Source: Pseudoips prasinana (taxonomy: Eukaryota > Arthropoda > Insecta > Lepidoptera > Nolidae). From it: a stretch of DNA of 64,000 nucleotides. The first letter of the stretch is position 1. Every line of letters begins with the position of its first letter. The position numbers were made by a program, and so were the translations under genes. This document shows positions 10,386 to 22,312 of this stretch, piece by piece. The stretch spans positions 868,001-932,000 of the forward strand of contig OX621259.1 in the NCBI GenBank assembly GCA_951640165.1. Reading direction: 5' to 3'. The notes beneath the pieces were generated by a model. The model was not told the DNA's origin. It saw nothing but the letters and a program-made list of their open reading frames with translations, and searched no databases.

Positions 10386-12189
10386 GTGTGAATTAGGGTT
10401 GTAACGGAGGCCTCTTAGCGGAGGCGGAGGCGGATGCGAGGGTGACGGATTTCACCTCCGCGGATGCGGAGGTTAACGGATGCGAATGCGAAGGTGAAAG
10501 TGGATGTGAAAAAATAGTATTTTATGAGTAATATTAATGTTTTTTTAATCTCAATAAATGAAGAATGAGCTGAAAGTGGGGCAATTTCAATTTGACTTCG
10601 TAGAGAAGGAGGGACTCTTTATGATGAACTCCTTTTTCAAGAAGCCGGATAACCGCAAATGGACCTGGGTAAGGTAAAACAAAAAACGAGATAGACTTTA
10701 TTTTGTCGATGATAAAACAGATGTTCAATGACGTCTTTGTGATCAATACGGTTAAAAGCGGGAGCGATCACAGGCGGGGCTCATTGAACCTTAATGTCAA
10801 GCTCCATAGGTCCCGACTGATAAAGTCTATGCTCCGACCTTTACCCATCCACGTCGAAAACCCGGAACCCTTTCAGCTCAAACCGCAAAATCGAGTGGAG
10901 TCTTACCACGATAGGTTCGTAGAAGCTGTCCATACGGCTGGGTCTTTAAGGCCCTTCGTACAAACAGAACCAAAAAGATCTCTGACTAAACCCTGCAGCT
11001 AAAGGAAGAAAGACGGAAAATGGTTTAACATCCTCTGATGATGCTACTAGATACTGGCAGCTCAACAGACAGATCTAGACAGTCTTTGACTCGCGACACG
11101 CACCCTATTAACACAAAATGTATTAAGAAGCCATCGAGTGGAACAAAGGCTCTAAAGTGTTAGCAAGAGAACTGTCTGTTGAACAGAGCCAACTGACAAA
11201 GCTGAAGACTGAGGATGGCAGAATCGTCACGTCTAGACCTGAGTTGATGGGAGAGATCGAGAGGTTCTATGGACAGCTGTATACGAGAACCCAGTCACCT
11301 GTCGATAGTTGTGCCTCAGATCCCAGAGCACGACTTACCCGAGACTTCACCAAAGACATCCCGGACGTCAGCATGTGCGAGATAAGAATCCCTCTCAAAC
11401 AGCTTAAGAACAACAAGGCGCCTGGTGATGATGGAGTTAAAGCAAGTTACAATTACAAGTTACAAATAAATTAGGTCAAACGCCACAAGTATGGCACAGA
11501 GGTGTGGCGGTACTCTTCTTCAAAAAAGGCGAAAAAACCCTCTTGAAGAATTACAGACCCATCACAATGCTGAGCCAAGTTTACAAGTTTTTTTCCAGAA
11601 TCATTACGAATCGTCTCGCACGCAGGTTTGACGACTTCCAGCCTCCCGAACAAGCCGGATTCCATAAAGGCTTTAGTACCATAGACCACATAAATAAGAC
11701 CGGAGAGTATAACCAGCCATTATGCTTAGTGTTTGTGGACTATGAAAAAGTATTTGATTCGATCAGAACCTGGGCCGTACTGAGGTCTCTCCAAAAATGC
11801 CAAATCGACTACCGGTATATCGAGGTGTTAAAGTGTTTATATGAAAACGCCACTATGTCAGTGCGACTCCCGGACCGGAACTGGGAACCTATCCACTTGC
11901 AGCGAGGTGTGAGACAGGGAGATGTTATATCTCAGAAACTGTTCACTGCCGCATTGAAGATGTTTGATATGATGATGATGATGAAAAAGGTGGAATTGAT
12001 GCCAAAGGCATTCTTTGCCAGTCGACCTTTGGGTGATGCAGAGATATATGATTATGCCGTAAATAAACCTCCGTTATAACTCCGCAAAAAAACAGCGGAG
12101 GCGGAGGCGGAGGCGAAGGTACGATTTCATGCGGAACTTCCGCAGTAACGGAAGCGGAGGCGAAGATCCGTTACAACCCTAGTGTGAAT
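10386..12189. mobile_element. hAT-like non-autonomous element carrying an RTE fragment
   Basis: Perfect 15-bp terminal inverted repeats, TAGGGTTGTAACGGA at 10,394-10,408 and its inverse at 12,167-12,181, are flanked by a perfect 8-bp duplication GTGTGAAT (10,386-10,393 and 12,182-12,189). The 8-bp duplication and the TAGGG start are typical of hAT elements. Both subterminal regions hold runs of GGAGGCGGA/GGATGCGGA motifs, probable transposase binding arrays. No hAT transposase is present. The middle is an RTE-type reverse-transcriptase fragment. Confidence 0.85.
10742..12076 (+). pseudogene. RTE-type LINE ORF2 fragment inside the hAT-like element
   Basis: Three broken frames read in order. 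The first gives SDHRRGSLNLNVKLHRSRLI and the linker NPEPFQLKPQNRVESYHDRF (end of the endonuclease). The second gives LKTEDGRIVTSRPELMGEIE and LKQLKNNKAPGDDGV (start of RT). The third gives NYRPITMLSQVYKFFSRIIT, EQAGFHKGFSTIDHI, LVFVDYEKVFDSI (with the first catalytic Asp) and HLQRGVRQGDVISQKLF. The YxDD block is missing: the sequence degenerates after MFDMMMMM (a GATGATGAT run). The PITMLSQVYK, GFSTIDHI and RQGDVISQKLF forms are typical of RTE/BovB. It is 5' truncated and non-functional. Confidence 0.8.
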
Positions 12190-13600
12190 AATGTCCCAGG
12201 ATATATGTATATATAAATATCTGGAAGTCTCTGAGTCGTATAGAATAGTTGTAGATCGCTGCAACTACCTTTTACATAAGAGGGAATAATGGGATCTCCA
12301 CACTGCGTCTGTGCCGCACCTGAACAAACGATTCAATATGTAATCCCGGCAGCTGTCCAAACGTAAGATTCACAGGCAGGTAAAATCGACGCCATTAGCT
12401 CGCCGTATTCAGAAACTAGAGACTGGTTGACCGATTTGCATAGGTATAAGGCTCTAAAAGTAATATCCATTGTAGTTAGTGACACTTTAGGCAACAATCC
12501 CGTATCGGTTGCGTGGGGTACATATATGAATTTCGAAAATTAAAATTTGTAGGTAAGAGTAAAATGTCGATGTTCAAACCATCAAAAATTTAAATATGCC
12601 AGTATGGAAATATTGAACATTTTTATATCTAGGCTTAAAATATCTTAGAGTACAATAACATGTGATTAAATGATTAAAATATCGATTATATACCCGTATT
12701 TTTAATATATTTGATAGAATTTTCAATATTATATTAAAATAGTGTCATAAAAGGTTATGCTGGAAAATTTTATGCTAGAAACAAATCGCTGCAAAACCGA
12801 CACGAAACACAGACTAAACCATCCACGCAGTCTTGTCTGCCCTGTCACGCCATGAAGCCTAAACTGCGGTGGTGGTGAGCGTTAACCATTTGCAACAATA
12901 AGCTCGCGTGGGCCGTTAAAACCCCGCAAACAAAACAACGCTTGCGTAACGCGACTTACCTTTATTGTTATTTTCCCGAGCTTCCGACCAAGTTGCATAG
13001 ACCGTGGTCACGGGCTGACTGGCGCACGTGTTGCTCCGCCACAGAATAAAAAGTACTTACGTAGCTCCGCTACTGAGCGCGGCGAGTAGGTATTTGACTA
13101 CCCTCACTGATCGTTTATCACATTGTTAAGGCCGGTTACACACTGCGATGACTCGCGAAAATTTAAAAGTATATAACGCTTGCGTTATTCGATGTATCTT
13201 TTTTATTAGATAACTAAATTTTAGATTTACGAAGGTTATCTCATGTTTCGACATTAAAATCTAACGTTATTTTGAATTTTTCATATTTCTATACAATTTA
13301 AATTTAATTTTTCCATGTTTTGAACATACACATTTTACTCGTAGATATTTTAATTTTCGACATTCAAATATGTACCCGTTGCGTGACCCCAAAGGGCCAG
13401 CTCACTGCGTCTGCAGGTTTTTATTACTTTATTTTAACGACAGGCGGTCACTAGTTTAACCTCTTATTAGCTTATTGAAATGTCATATCGGTGAAACAAG
13501 ATAAGAAGCAGTAGTTTAAGTGTTCAGTCATGAAAGAAAATTTAAATTTTCTCTATATTTTTACATGAAAATATTTAATTTACCTACTACTAAAGATAAT
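12190..13600. other. No recognised gene or element
   Basis: Mixed composition, with a GC-richer stretch at 12,780-13,130 that shows no open frame of note. Nothing could be assigned. Confidence 0.4.
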
Positions 13601-13611
13601 CATAGATATTA

Positions 13612-13835
13612 ATTTTTAACCCCTACCCAAAAAGAGATTGGTTATAAGTTTTACGTCGATGTCTGTCTGTCCCTGTGTGTGTGTGGTATCGTAGCTCCCA
13701 AACGAATGGACCGATTCCAATGCGATTTTTTGAATTGCAAATTTCCTTGCCGATATCTTGCCAACATAGCTAAGAGCCACCTGTTAGCTATGTTGGCTTA
13801 ATATCGGTTCATTAGTGTAAGAGTATCAGCTCTTT
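13612..13835. repeat. Repeat with internal hairpin (MITE-like)
   Basis: CCAACATAGCTAA (13,761-13,773) pairs perfectly with TTAGCTATGTTGG (13,784-13,796), and the flanking CCGATATC/ATATCGG extends the stem. The preceding AACCCCTACCCAAAAAGAGA start and GTCTGTCTGTCC run resemble a dispersed insect repeat, but no second copy was identified here. Confidence 0.5.
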
Positions 13836-13924
13836 TGATGTAATTTTTGTTGTATCGGGGGTTTACTGACGGTTAGCTTAGGTTATTACAATTTTGCCCA
13901 ATTATTTAATAATAATATATAATG

Positions 13925-14252
13925 TTGAATAATAATATCCTGTGACATTATATTACACACGGCCATCTGATCCCAAACTAAGCAGAGCTTGTAAATATAT
14001 TACTTTTCTTTTGTAAATACATGCTTATAAAAATAATTACACCCAGACTCAGGACAAACAGACAAGTTCATGCACACAAATATTTGTCCTGGGTGGGATC
14101 GAACCCAAGACCTCCGGCGTGAAATAATTACACCTAGACTCAGGACAAACAGACATGTTCATGCACACAAATATTTGTACTGGGTGGGAATCTAACCCAC
14201 GACCTCCGGCGTGAAAAGCAAGCATTTGCCAGCCACGCCAACAGGCCCGTCA
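13925..14252 (-). repeat. SINE family 2 with duplicated B-box module
   Basis: A full-length minus-strand copy in which a 91-bp block holding the tRNA-like promoter B box (14,033-14,123) is tandemly repeated at 14,124-14,215. Both halves keep GACCTCCGGCGTGAA. Confidence 0.85.
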
Positions 14253-14358
14253 ATATTTTTATTTTGATGAAAGAAATAAATGCTAGTAATGGTATTGGAT
14301 GTTTCAGTCCACTTATTTACAACTTCTACTGGATCCCTCGGCCCTGGGGCGTATGCAG

Positions 14359-14458
14359 TTGCTGGGAAGATGCAACAAAAGAAGGTCAGTTAGTTACAGA
14401 AGATGAAGAGGAGAGTCTTTGTGCTGGTGCTAAGGAAGCCAAGTCTATTGCTCGAGAA
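14359..14458 (+). CDS. Host gene exon 2
   Basis: The exon lies between CGTATGCAG and GTAAGTCTC. The first base completes the codon split at 6318, then the exon reads CWEDATKEGQLVTEDEEESL followed by CAGAKEAKSIARE and ends on a whole codon. It is highly acidic in the middle and alpha-helical in look. The polypyrimidine tract before the acceptor is weak, so the exact start is the least certain of the set, but the phase agrees with both neighbours. Confidence 0.65.
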
Positions 14459-15393
14459 GTAAGTCTCTTGATGAAAATAGTAAATTAAAGTGTTTGTTGT
14501 ATGTATATAAGGAACTGAGGCCTTACACCAACTTCTTCACTTTCATATATCTAGGGGAGATTGATTTAGGAATTTGTGATTTTTTGTATTATTTTTCATG
14601 CGTTTTCGAACTCTTTTCATCCTGACGGACCTTGGTGATTTACTCATATTGAGGTTCACAACAATAATATGTCAATTACATTTATCAATGTGTTAATCAT
14701 ATAAATTAATGTGTTAATCAGATTAATTAATATGTTAATCACATTAATGCTATTCTTCAGTGGTATCACGCTCTGACTAGGGTTAACACACGGTTTCTCC
14801 GAACATCTTAAGCGAATAAAGTTCTTATCTTATCATATCTCATAAAAACACTTAGAGTTTCAATTCACGGACACACAGATCTAACAACCATGTATGAATC
14901 ACCAAAAATCCTTATAATTTAGAAGGGTCTGTGTGAGTGCGTGTCTATCTGTGGCATTGTCGCTCACGAACGGTGAAACCGATTTTAATTTTGGATTTTT
15001 TGTTTGGTCAAAGATTCCGCCAAAAAGGCCCAAATCCAAATAAATTACAAATACAAAATGCCGCCCAAAGTTATGACATTATATTTTTTTCACAACGCTC
15101 TCAAAATGGGTACCATATGAAGGGGCTTGACTAATAGAATACTTTTCCATTCACTTTGACAAATGCTGGCGTTTTTTTTATCTATGTTTTTATTGAGAAG
15201 AGAATGCATTACCTATCAAAATAAGACGATTAGAACCCAGTCACTTTTAAATGTATGGTCAAAGAACATTATTTAAACTTATCTAGTTGCCGCCGAGACT
15301 TTACTTGAATCAGCTGAAAGCATGCTAGTTTACATAATAGTTTATATGTGAGTAGAATTAGGTTTATATATTTATTTTTATATGTATATACAA

Positions 15394-15428
15394 CGTGTAA
15401 CAGAAAGAGTGAACGTAACTTAAGGGGC
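15394..15428 (+). repeat. One copy of a repeat found inverted at 17,600-17,634
   Basis: GTGTAACAGAAAGAGTGAAC with CTTAAGGGG, followed by AT-rich TATATATA-type DNA on its other side. The inverse copy at 17,600-17,634 differs by few bases. It may be the edge of an unrecognised dispersed element. Confidence 0.5.
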
Positions 15429-16334
15429 ATATACGGTCTCCTTAAGCCTACCTATACACAAAATCTCATACCGAAATACCATCATTTTAATCTTGATCGT
15501 AAAATAATATACCGTTCAATATATCGACAAGTATTTTTATCGATATAACGAACATCCGTACTAACACAGCACAGCTGATTCTGATTTACGCTAGAAATTG
15601 TTTGACATACCTCTGTGTTTCTATGCACGCCTGGTAGTTTGATTCCGATTGCACTCACTACACATATATTGTTTTATTTTAGAGTTATGTCTTTATTTAT
15701 AGCACTGCTGAATAGCTATTGGATACTTTACATCGTATAAGTACGTGATACACAAACACATTACGAGATCCTTTTTATAGTTTAACTTCTAGTTGAAGTT
15801 GTTTTCAGTACTGATGGAAGAATTTCATTATTTCACGTTCACTAAAATCTGCACCGACACCGAAAGCTTAACTCTAAGACTTGCCAACTAACACGAGTCT
15901 CTCTCATGTACAACATATTCATAGAATCGTAAAGCTTTCATGTTTCTTTGTTATAATGAGGCGTGGCCTCCATCGCGACACTGTACCCTTCACGACATAG
16001 GTTCCTCGTAATTAAACAGTCTTAAATTCTGTGACCTATGAATCCTCATCATCACAAAGTGCACGTCTGAGGCTATTATTACGATCACTAAACGACATAG
16101 TTAAGGATTTCGCGGAACACTTTACTCATTACTAAACGACATTTTAGACGATTTAGTAACTAAACACGACCTAAATAGACAGCAGTTTACGAACAACTGA
16201 TGATTTTAATATTTTTATTGAATAAATGAAATTGCACAATATTTGATGAATTTGGCGGCTTTCTTCGAACGCGGCCCCTTTGGCGGCGTCTTTGGGTCCA
16301 CTCAAAAGAGCCGCCTAGGTATCGACGACGCGCG

Positions 16335-17018
16335 CGGCTCGCTTACATGAATATTAAAAGATATTTAACCGTTTATTATTTACCTACATCAACTCTTTGA
16401 TTTTGCCGCCATATTAGTGTAACTTTGGATATAATCAGGACGGAATTTGAAATATCCCCTACTGTTCATATGAGCCTAGTAGGTACATTATTCATATTTT
16501 TTTTTTGTATGTATGCACTTTCTATTCCATCACTCTCATGATCCGATGGGACGACTAGAGATACGACCGGAAAGAGGTCAGGCACAGGAACGACGGCTTT
16601 ACGTGCTCTCCGAGGCATGGGGGGTGTAATATCGTCAACTCCCAGACTTCGGGCTGATACTGAGAAATTTCTTTTTACGGAAAAATCCCATAATCACTTT
16701 TTGGCCCGAACCGGGAATTGAACCCAGGACTTCATTATTCCCATAATCACTTTTTGGCCCGACCCGGGATTTGATCCCAGGACTTTATTATCTGCAGTTG
16801 AACACGCTACCGCTAGACCAATGAGTTATACACGAACACATTCAAATGGCGCGGCGCGCGGGGCCCGAATATTAAAAAATATTTAACCATTTATTATTTA
16901 CCTACATCAATCCTTTGTATTCGCCGCCGTATTAGAGTTCCTTGCGACAAAATCAGGACGGAATTCGAAATGTCCCCTAATGTTCATATGAGCCTAGTAC
17001 ATTATTCATATTTTTTCG
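16335..17018. repeat. Direct repeats of about 150 bp flanking a SINE
   Basis: The block AATATTAAA...TTATTATTTACCTACATCAA...AATCAGGACGGAAT...GTTCATATGAGCCTAGTA...ATTATTCATATTTTTT occurs at about 16,350-16,503 and again at about 16,868-17,020, with a SINE family 1 copy between. The two are roughly 85-90 percent alike by eye, too diverged and too long for a target duplication. Confidence 0.75.
16505..16835 (-). repeat. SINE family 1 with duplicated B-box module
   Basis: Minus-strand copy lacking the GGAGGACATTATT tail. A 53-bp block beginning CCATAATCACTTTTTGGCCC is duplicated (16,688-16,740 and 16,741-16,793); it spans the B box (GAACCCAGGACTT and GATCCCAGGACTT). The head GGTCTAGCGGTAGCG lies at 16,805-16,820 on the minus strand. 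Confidence 0.85.
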
Positions 17019-17811
17019 TAATTTATCAGTAGTCGTACCGCGTGGGTTTATCTGGTTAGTTTGTATAGTTTGTATTAAAAATTAAGTACCTATTCGTTTC
17101 CGGCCAGATTAAATTCACATACTGAAAGAAAAATTTAATATTCTTACTATTTAACACACAAAAAAATATCTGCAGTTACATAAGTCAATTAAATTATTTA
17201 TTTCTCCTAGATCCAACATCTTGCGGAATATCAATTTAAATTAAATTAAGTGATTTTTCCTAGTTATCAAAGTATGAATGATTAAAATGTCGTTAAAAAT
17301 TAGAGCAAAAATTCAGTTAAACATTTGATTGAATCTTAAAATAAACACGTGTAATAAATTATGTGACTGTACAGAACCACACTTTTTATTTACAGTCTAA
17401 GTAGTAGGTACTTACCCAAAGAGTTCGCGGTAAGGTTCATTCATTACCCTTGCGGCTGAGTTTTTAGTGTTGTTCATAATGTCGGTAATCTTTGTTGTTG
17501 ATTTAGGTGGTCGATAGAAAAATAAATTACTAGTTGAATAAAAAATTATTATTTCTGTTTGAAGTTTCGTCCATAGGTAGCCGTCCTGATACCCTATAAC
17601 CCCCTTAAGTTACGTTCACACTTTCTGTTACACGTAGTATATTTATATATATGTATATATGTTGTGTATGTATGTATACAGTACTGTATATAAGTATTAC
17701 TCCTACGTATATGTATATACGTAAGCTATCTTTTCTTATTTCCAATAAATTCGTACAGCTTTTGCTACCATTATCCATTGATATTAAATTCTGGTCCATC
17801 ATCCAACGCAA

Positions 17812-17945
17812 ATAGGTTGCCTGGAAGAGATCGCTTGTAGTGACAAGGCCGCCAATTGCAAAAATAATGTTCTATGCATATTGTACTTTGTATATACCTT
17901 ATGCAATGAAGTGTACTTCTTCTTCTTCTTCTATTCTTTAGGTAG
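17812..17945 (+). repeat. Jockey-type LINE 3' UTR fragment with (TTC)n tail
   Basis: GGTTGCCTGGAAGAGATCGC with ACAAGGCCGCCAATTG matches the 3' UTR of the LINE at 56,925-57,010. It ends in TTCTTCTTCTTCTTC. Confidence 0.7.
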
Positions 17946-18280
17946 GTAGGTAAATATAAGATATTTATATACTACTTGTGACTATGTTACGACTAAGTGC
18001 TCTCATAAGGTCTAGTTCTGTTATTGAATATTGATGAAACTATTTCAAGTTGAATATCAATCACATGAAAGCAATTAAATTAGTATACCTAGATGTCAGA
18101 ACTAGAGAATATTGTTTTGAACTTGAGCTTAACTAGTTTATAAGTCATTACGGAGCTATTATTATTAACAACGCTAATGATGCCGAAAATCTATAGAGAT
18201 TAAAGCCATCGCTTAATCGTCTTGGAGTTAAGGGACTGGCATATAACCAAGGCCCGACCATTTTAATTATATTTTTAACT

Positions 18281-18465
18281 AGCTATGCCCCGCGGTTTTA
18301 CCCACGTTAAATTTTATAAATTATAGCCTATGTGTTAATCTAGGGTGTCAGCTAATTCCATACCAAATTTTATTGAAATCGCTCCAGCCGTTTAGACGTG
18401 AAGAAGTAACAAACATACACACTCACACATTCACAAACTTTCGCTTTTATGATATTAGTGTGATG
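18281..18465 (+). repeat. Family B repeat, full length
   Basis: ACTAGCTATGCCCCGCGGTT to CGCTTTTATGATATTAGTGTGAT, the best preserved copy in the window. Confidence 0.7.
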
Positions 18466-18929
18466 ATGTCTTGAATTCGATTCAATTTATTATATTATAT
18501 TCTTGAGATAGAATGAATTTTGAAAAATAAAAAAGAGACGTGTGGCACTCGGAGACTGCCGCGGTAAAGCTATTGTATGGCATTATTTATCAACTTATGC
18601 AATTATTATTATTTATTTATTTTATAATACTGCATTTGTGATAATAAAATGAATGTATATAGAGTACTAACTCATTTTCTTTCACTATTTTTTCGTGACT
18701 TTCTTCATTAATAAATGCACTTTGTTTATTCATATTTAAAACACTTTGTACACAAATTATACGAGTACAGATATTCACTGTTGTACGTAGATGATAAATA
18801 CCTATACACCTATATACTTTCTCACAAACAGCTGAGTACGGTAGTTTTCCAATACAACCAATGCCACCTAAAGGCGGGTTGCTGAGCTAAAGAGGCAAGC
18901 GTGATATTCCAAAAAGTAATTAAAAGTTC

Positions 18930-19262
18930 TGGAATTTATCGATAGATGGCGGTCGGAGTGGGAGGCGTTAGGTTTTTTTCGTTACGGAATTTCTGGATTC
19001 GGTCTCCCAAACAAAGGAAAATTTGGAAAACCAAAGGAGAGGCTCTTGGTTTTCCAGATTTACCTGTCTTTAGCAATTTCAGGCCAGTTGTTACAAAATA
19101 AGTTCTGGTCATCACACCATCTCTGTTTAGACCTACCACGTCGATGACGCCCATTTGGAGGAACCCAATTGGTTGTCATCTGGGCCCCTCTGTCTGGGTG
19201 CATACGTGAACCATGTCAGACCGGTCCCACTTCAGCCTGGCAGTCTTTGTCTTTTCTACCTT
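18930..19262 (-). pseudogene. LINE ORF2 C-terminal fragment (RTE-like)
   Basis: On the minus strand, scattered frames give a region ending in a basic GRSKQRWCDD-like block, then NNWPEIAKDR and a short tail, the usual end of RTE-type ORF2 proteins (GRP-x-RW-x-DD followed by W-x-x-A-x-DR-x-x-W). Several stops interrupt it. No RT core remains. Confidence 0.55.
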
Positions 19263-19439
19263 TTAAGTAAAAGTACCCAATTTCCATAAACCTCACGATA
19301 TATTAATAGACAATGCATCTTACCATTCGGTTCAAAAAATTAACCTCCTACCACAATCAACCGGATGTATTAATCTGTATATATTTTTATATGTGTACAC
19401 ATGTTTATGAAATTAAATGCTTATTAAATAGTGTCGTGG

Positions 19440-19685
19440 ATACAAACCATTGTAATACACCATGATCGTCACGGGTACCAACGGAAGATCAGCGGTGGGT
19501 GTAACCCAGCAAATGCTGAGATGGTGACCCTTTCGGCAGGACATACAGGACCTATTGCGTAGTGTTAAACTATGTTATTGTTTGATTTTTTTATATGTAT
19601 TTAGTTAGTTCTGTTTGTAAATTTCTTGTATGTCTATTGTTTAAATAAATGTATTTCATTTCTTCTTCTTCTTCTTCTTCTTAAA
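19440..19685 (+). repeat. LINE 3' UTR with (TTC)n tail
   Basis: CATGATCGTCACGGGTACCA and CTGAGATGGTGACCCTTTCG lead to GTTTAAATAAATGTATTTCA and six TTC units (19,663-19,682). This is the typical layout of a lepidopteran LINE 3' end with an AATAAA signal before a simple repeat. Confidence 0.6.
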
Positions 19686-19689
19686 TACA

Positions 19690-20353
19690 AGCTGATGCCT
19701 AGATGTCGAATAAACATCGTCTTGGATTGGTGGACATGCACAAGACCCGCACTCCAATCTATGTTTTGGATGAGATGGCAAAAGAGGAGTGACATACCGT
19801 CATTCGATTCCCGCCGTGTCATTGCTTTCGCAGAGCGCTTTTTGTGCGCTGTAATATGCCGGCTCGCAGGTTTGCATGGGGTACGGAACAGGTCAAAGTA
19901 ACTTTGTTTAAAGCTTATTGCCAATCATTTTACACATGCAGCCTGTGGACGAAGTACACCCAGCGCACATATAGCGCTCTGCGAGTCCAGTATAACAACG
20001 CATTCAGGGTGATGTTCGGACTGCCGCGCTATTGCAGTGCCTCTGCCATGTTTGCAGAAAAGAGCGTAGATGGGTTTCATGCTATCATAAGGAAACGATG
20101 TGCCTCCATGATGCAACGCTTGCGAGCTAGTTCGAATAGCATCCTGAGTGTGTTGGGTGGTCGCTGGGACTCGCCTATGTTCCGGCACTGGACATCCCTA
20201 CACTCTATAGGTGGTCGTGTTCTGGGCTTGGTTTAAGCTTGTGCCCTCCACCCACATTATACTTAAATTATTATTACTAACACTAGTTATTAAGATGTAT
20301 TACTAACATATAATATGGACTGTGTCTGAATTAAATGATTTATTATTATTATT
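19690..20353 (+). pseudogene. LINE ORF2 C-terminal region, 5' truncated
   Basis: From about 19,843 one frame stays open for 130 residues to a stop at 20,234: ARRFAWGTEQVKVTLFKAYC, QSFYTCSLWTKYTQRTYSAL, RVQYNNAFRVMFGLPRYCSA, SAMFAEKSVDGFHAIIRKRC, SNSILSVLGGRWDSPMFRHW. This is the region after the RT core of a non-LTR retrotransposon; the NNAFR-GLPR-CSAS-MF block recurs, more broken, at 45,340-45,570. A (TTA)n tail follows at 20,340. The RT catalytic domain is absent. Confidence 0.75.
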
Positions 20354-20539
20354 GCCAGTATAATGCAATAGAATTGCTTTGGGCTCAAGTTATGTAATAA
20401 AATAGAGGATTCGAAAACCATTGCCATTCGAAAAATAAATAAATTATTACTATTACTGCCAGTAGTCGTAAAGTTAATATAGCCAAATTGTTTGTTTCAA
20501 TTTCAACACCAATTTTTACCACGTTTCTTTTAACTACTA

Positions 20540-20775
20540 TATGTTCACTTGACATTGGTTAAGCAACTAGGCTCGCGGTCAGTCCATAGATGGGTAACCG
20601 TCAAAATGGATTAATATCTAAGCTCCGTGCTTTGGAGGGCACGTTAAGCTGTCGGCCCCGGTTGTAGTCATTAGACAACAGTCGTTAAGCCTTGTCAGAG
20701 GCCTAGTAAGCTGTTTGAACAACTCTGACACCAGGGTAACCACAGTGGCCCATACGATAAGTAAGTATTATGAAG
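20540..20775 (+). repeat. 5S rRNA-derived SINE, copy 2
   Basis: GGTTAAGCAACTAGGCTCGC, GGTCAGTCCATAGATGGGTA and TTAAGCTGTCGGCCCCGGTT match copy 1; it ends in GGCCCATACGATAAGTAAG. The 5' part before GGTTAAGC is missing. Confidence 0.7.
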
Positions 20776-21820
20776 TTTATGACTTTGATCGTTGTTTTAA
20801 GTCGTCTCGGTTCAAGAGATAGCTGTGCTAATACGGTTTAACGTCACAATTTTAATGAGGTTTCTGACTTTCTCGGAAACTTAATTACCCCGCGCGTATT
20901 TACATTTTCCTGAGGAAGCATGTACTCCAAGCAAAAGAGGATGAAACGATGATAATCTGGACTGTTGAATTCATTTGAAACATATTTCCAAAAATATAAT
21001 AATGTTATAAACACATGAATAAATTGCCTTCCCCTTAACAGATATGATTAAAGAAAGCCGGTGGCCTAATTCTTAAAATTATTTATGTTTCTGTAGAAGT
21101 TTAGGTTAATATTATTACCTACGGAACCCGTCTGTAACCTCAATTTTCTCATCATGCAATTGAGCACATATCAGTAATTGACAACATTTCAAAACTGACA
21201 CCACCTTACAACTGAAATTCCATTTCTTTATTTTTGTATCCTGAGTTCAAATATATTTTTTTATTTCTTCATTTCTGAGGAATAAAATAAAAACTAAAAA
21301 AAGCTGTGATGACGTCACTTATACGGCGGACGAGGTTTCCTTTGCCTAAGCGTTCCAATGTTTTAAACAAAAACATTAATGTCAAACAAGACATGTCAAA
21401 TTGTCAATTGTCACTCACGGTTTTAAATTTCGAAACTTTCATGGTGACTTAATAAAACATAATAAGGATAATAACACTGGCAATGAATTTAATAATGACG
21501 ATTTTAATTTAATTTGAAATTGAAAACATTAAACAAACGAAAACAAGTTTAGGCGCCAACGAGTTTGACAAAACAGTGTTTTTTTTTGACGGGTTACTTT
21601 AAAGCAAAGATCGATGGCTATTCCACCGTATGTATGATGTTATTTGCCGCTTACGTCTTTTTGGAATACATCGAATTTAAAAGTTGAAATTATGAATGAA
21701 AAGTTCATAATTTCGCAAAAAGGAAAAATATGGTTGCCCTAGTTTTGGATTTACTTTTAAATAACGCAATAATACATGCCAGTTAAAAATATGAAATGTT
21801 GTCAATTGGCCGTTTCTAAA
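20776..21820. other. No recognised gene or element
   Basis: AT-rich. TGACGTCA at 21,309-21,318 and a cluster of TGTCAAA/TTGTCA motifs at 21,380-21,415 are the only notable motifs and are too short to interpret. Confidence 0.4.
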
Positions 21821-21825
21821 AACCG

Positions 21826-22112
21826 GCCAAGTGCGATTCGGACTCGCGCACGAAGGGTTTCGTATCATTATCTATAAAAACGAGCAAAAAATACGTATCT
21901 TGTATGGGAGCCCCCTTAAATATTCAACTTATTTTGTTTAATTTATTTAGTCGTTGTTTTCAATAGTGGCAACAAATACATCATCTGTGTAAATTTCAAC
22001 TGTCTAACTATCACGGTTCATGAGATAAAGCCTGGTGACAAAGAGACAGACAGCGAAGTCTTAGTAATAGGGCCCCGTTTTGCCCTTTGGGTACGGAACC
22101 CTAAAAAACGAA
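21826..22112 (+). repeat. Dispersed repeat (CGGCCAAGTGCGA type)
   Basis: Starts CCGGCCAAGTGCGATTCGGA and ends GGGTACGGAACCCTAAAAAA; the centre carries TCATGAGATAAAGCCTGGTG. A second full copy lies inverted at 59,196-59,480, so both borders are defined by comparison. Confidence 0.75.
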
Positions 22113-22312
22113 GCGGATGTGGGAACAACTGCATGCAGAATCCTAAATTTATCTGCCAGTGTGTACCGTTCCTAGGTTAACGTAGAGCCGGGCCCTGGAT
22201 TGGTAGAGGGTGAAGGTGCGAGACATGCCAGACGAAAAATTTATTGATGCCCCTTGGATTAGCTAAGGATTGCGGATAATGTTGTAAATTTAAAATTTGA
22301 TTGATTTCATAG

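Noticed and set aside
21300..21420. Promoter with a TGACGTCA (CRE-like) site
   Set aside because: A single 8-base motif in AT-rich intronic DNA with no start codon or first exon downstream is not enough.
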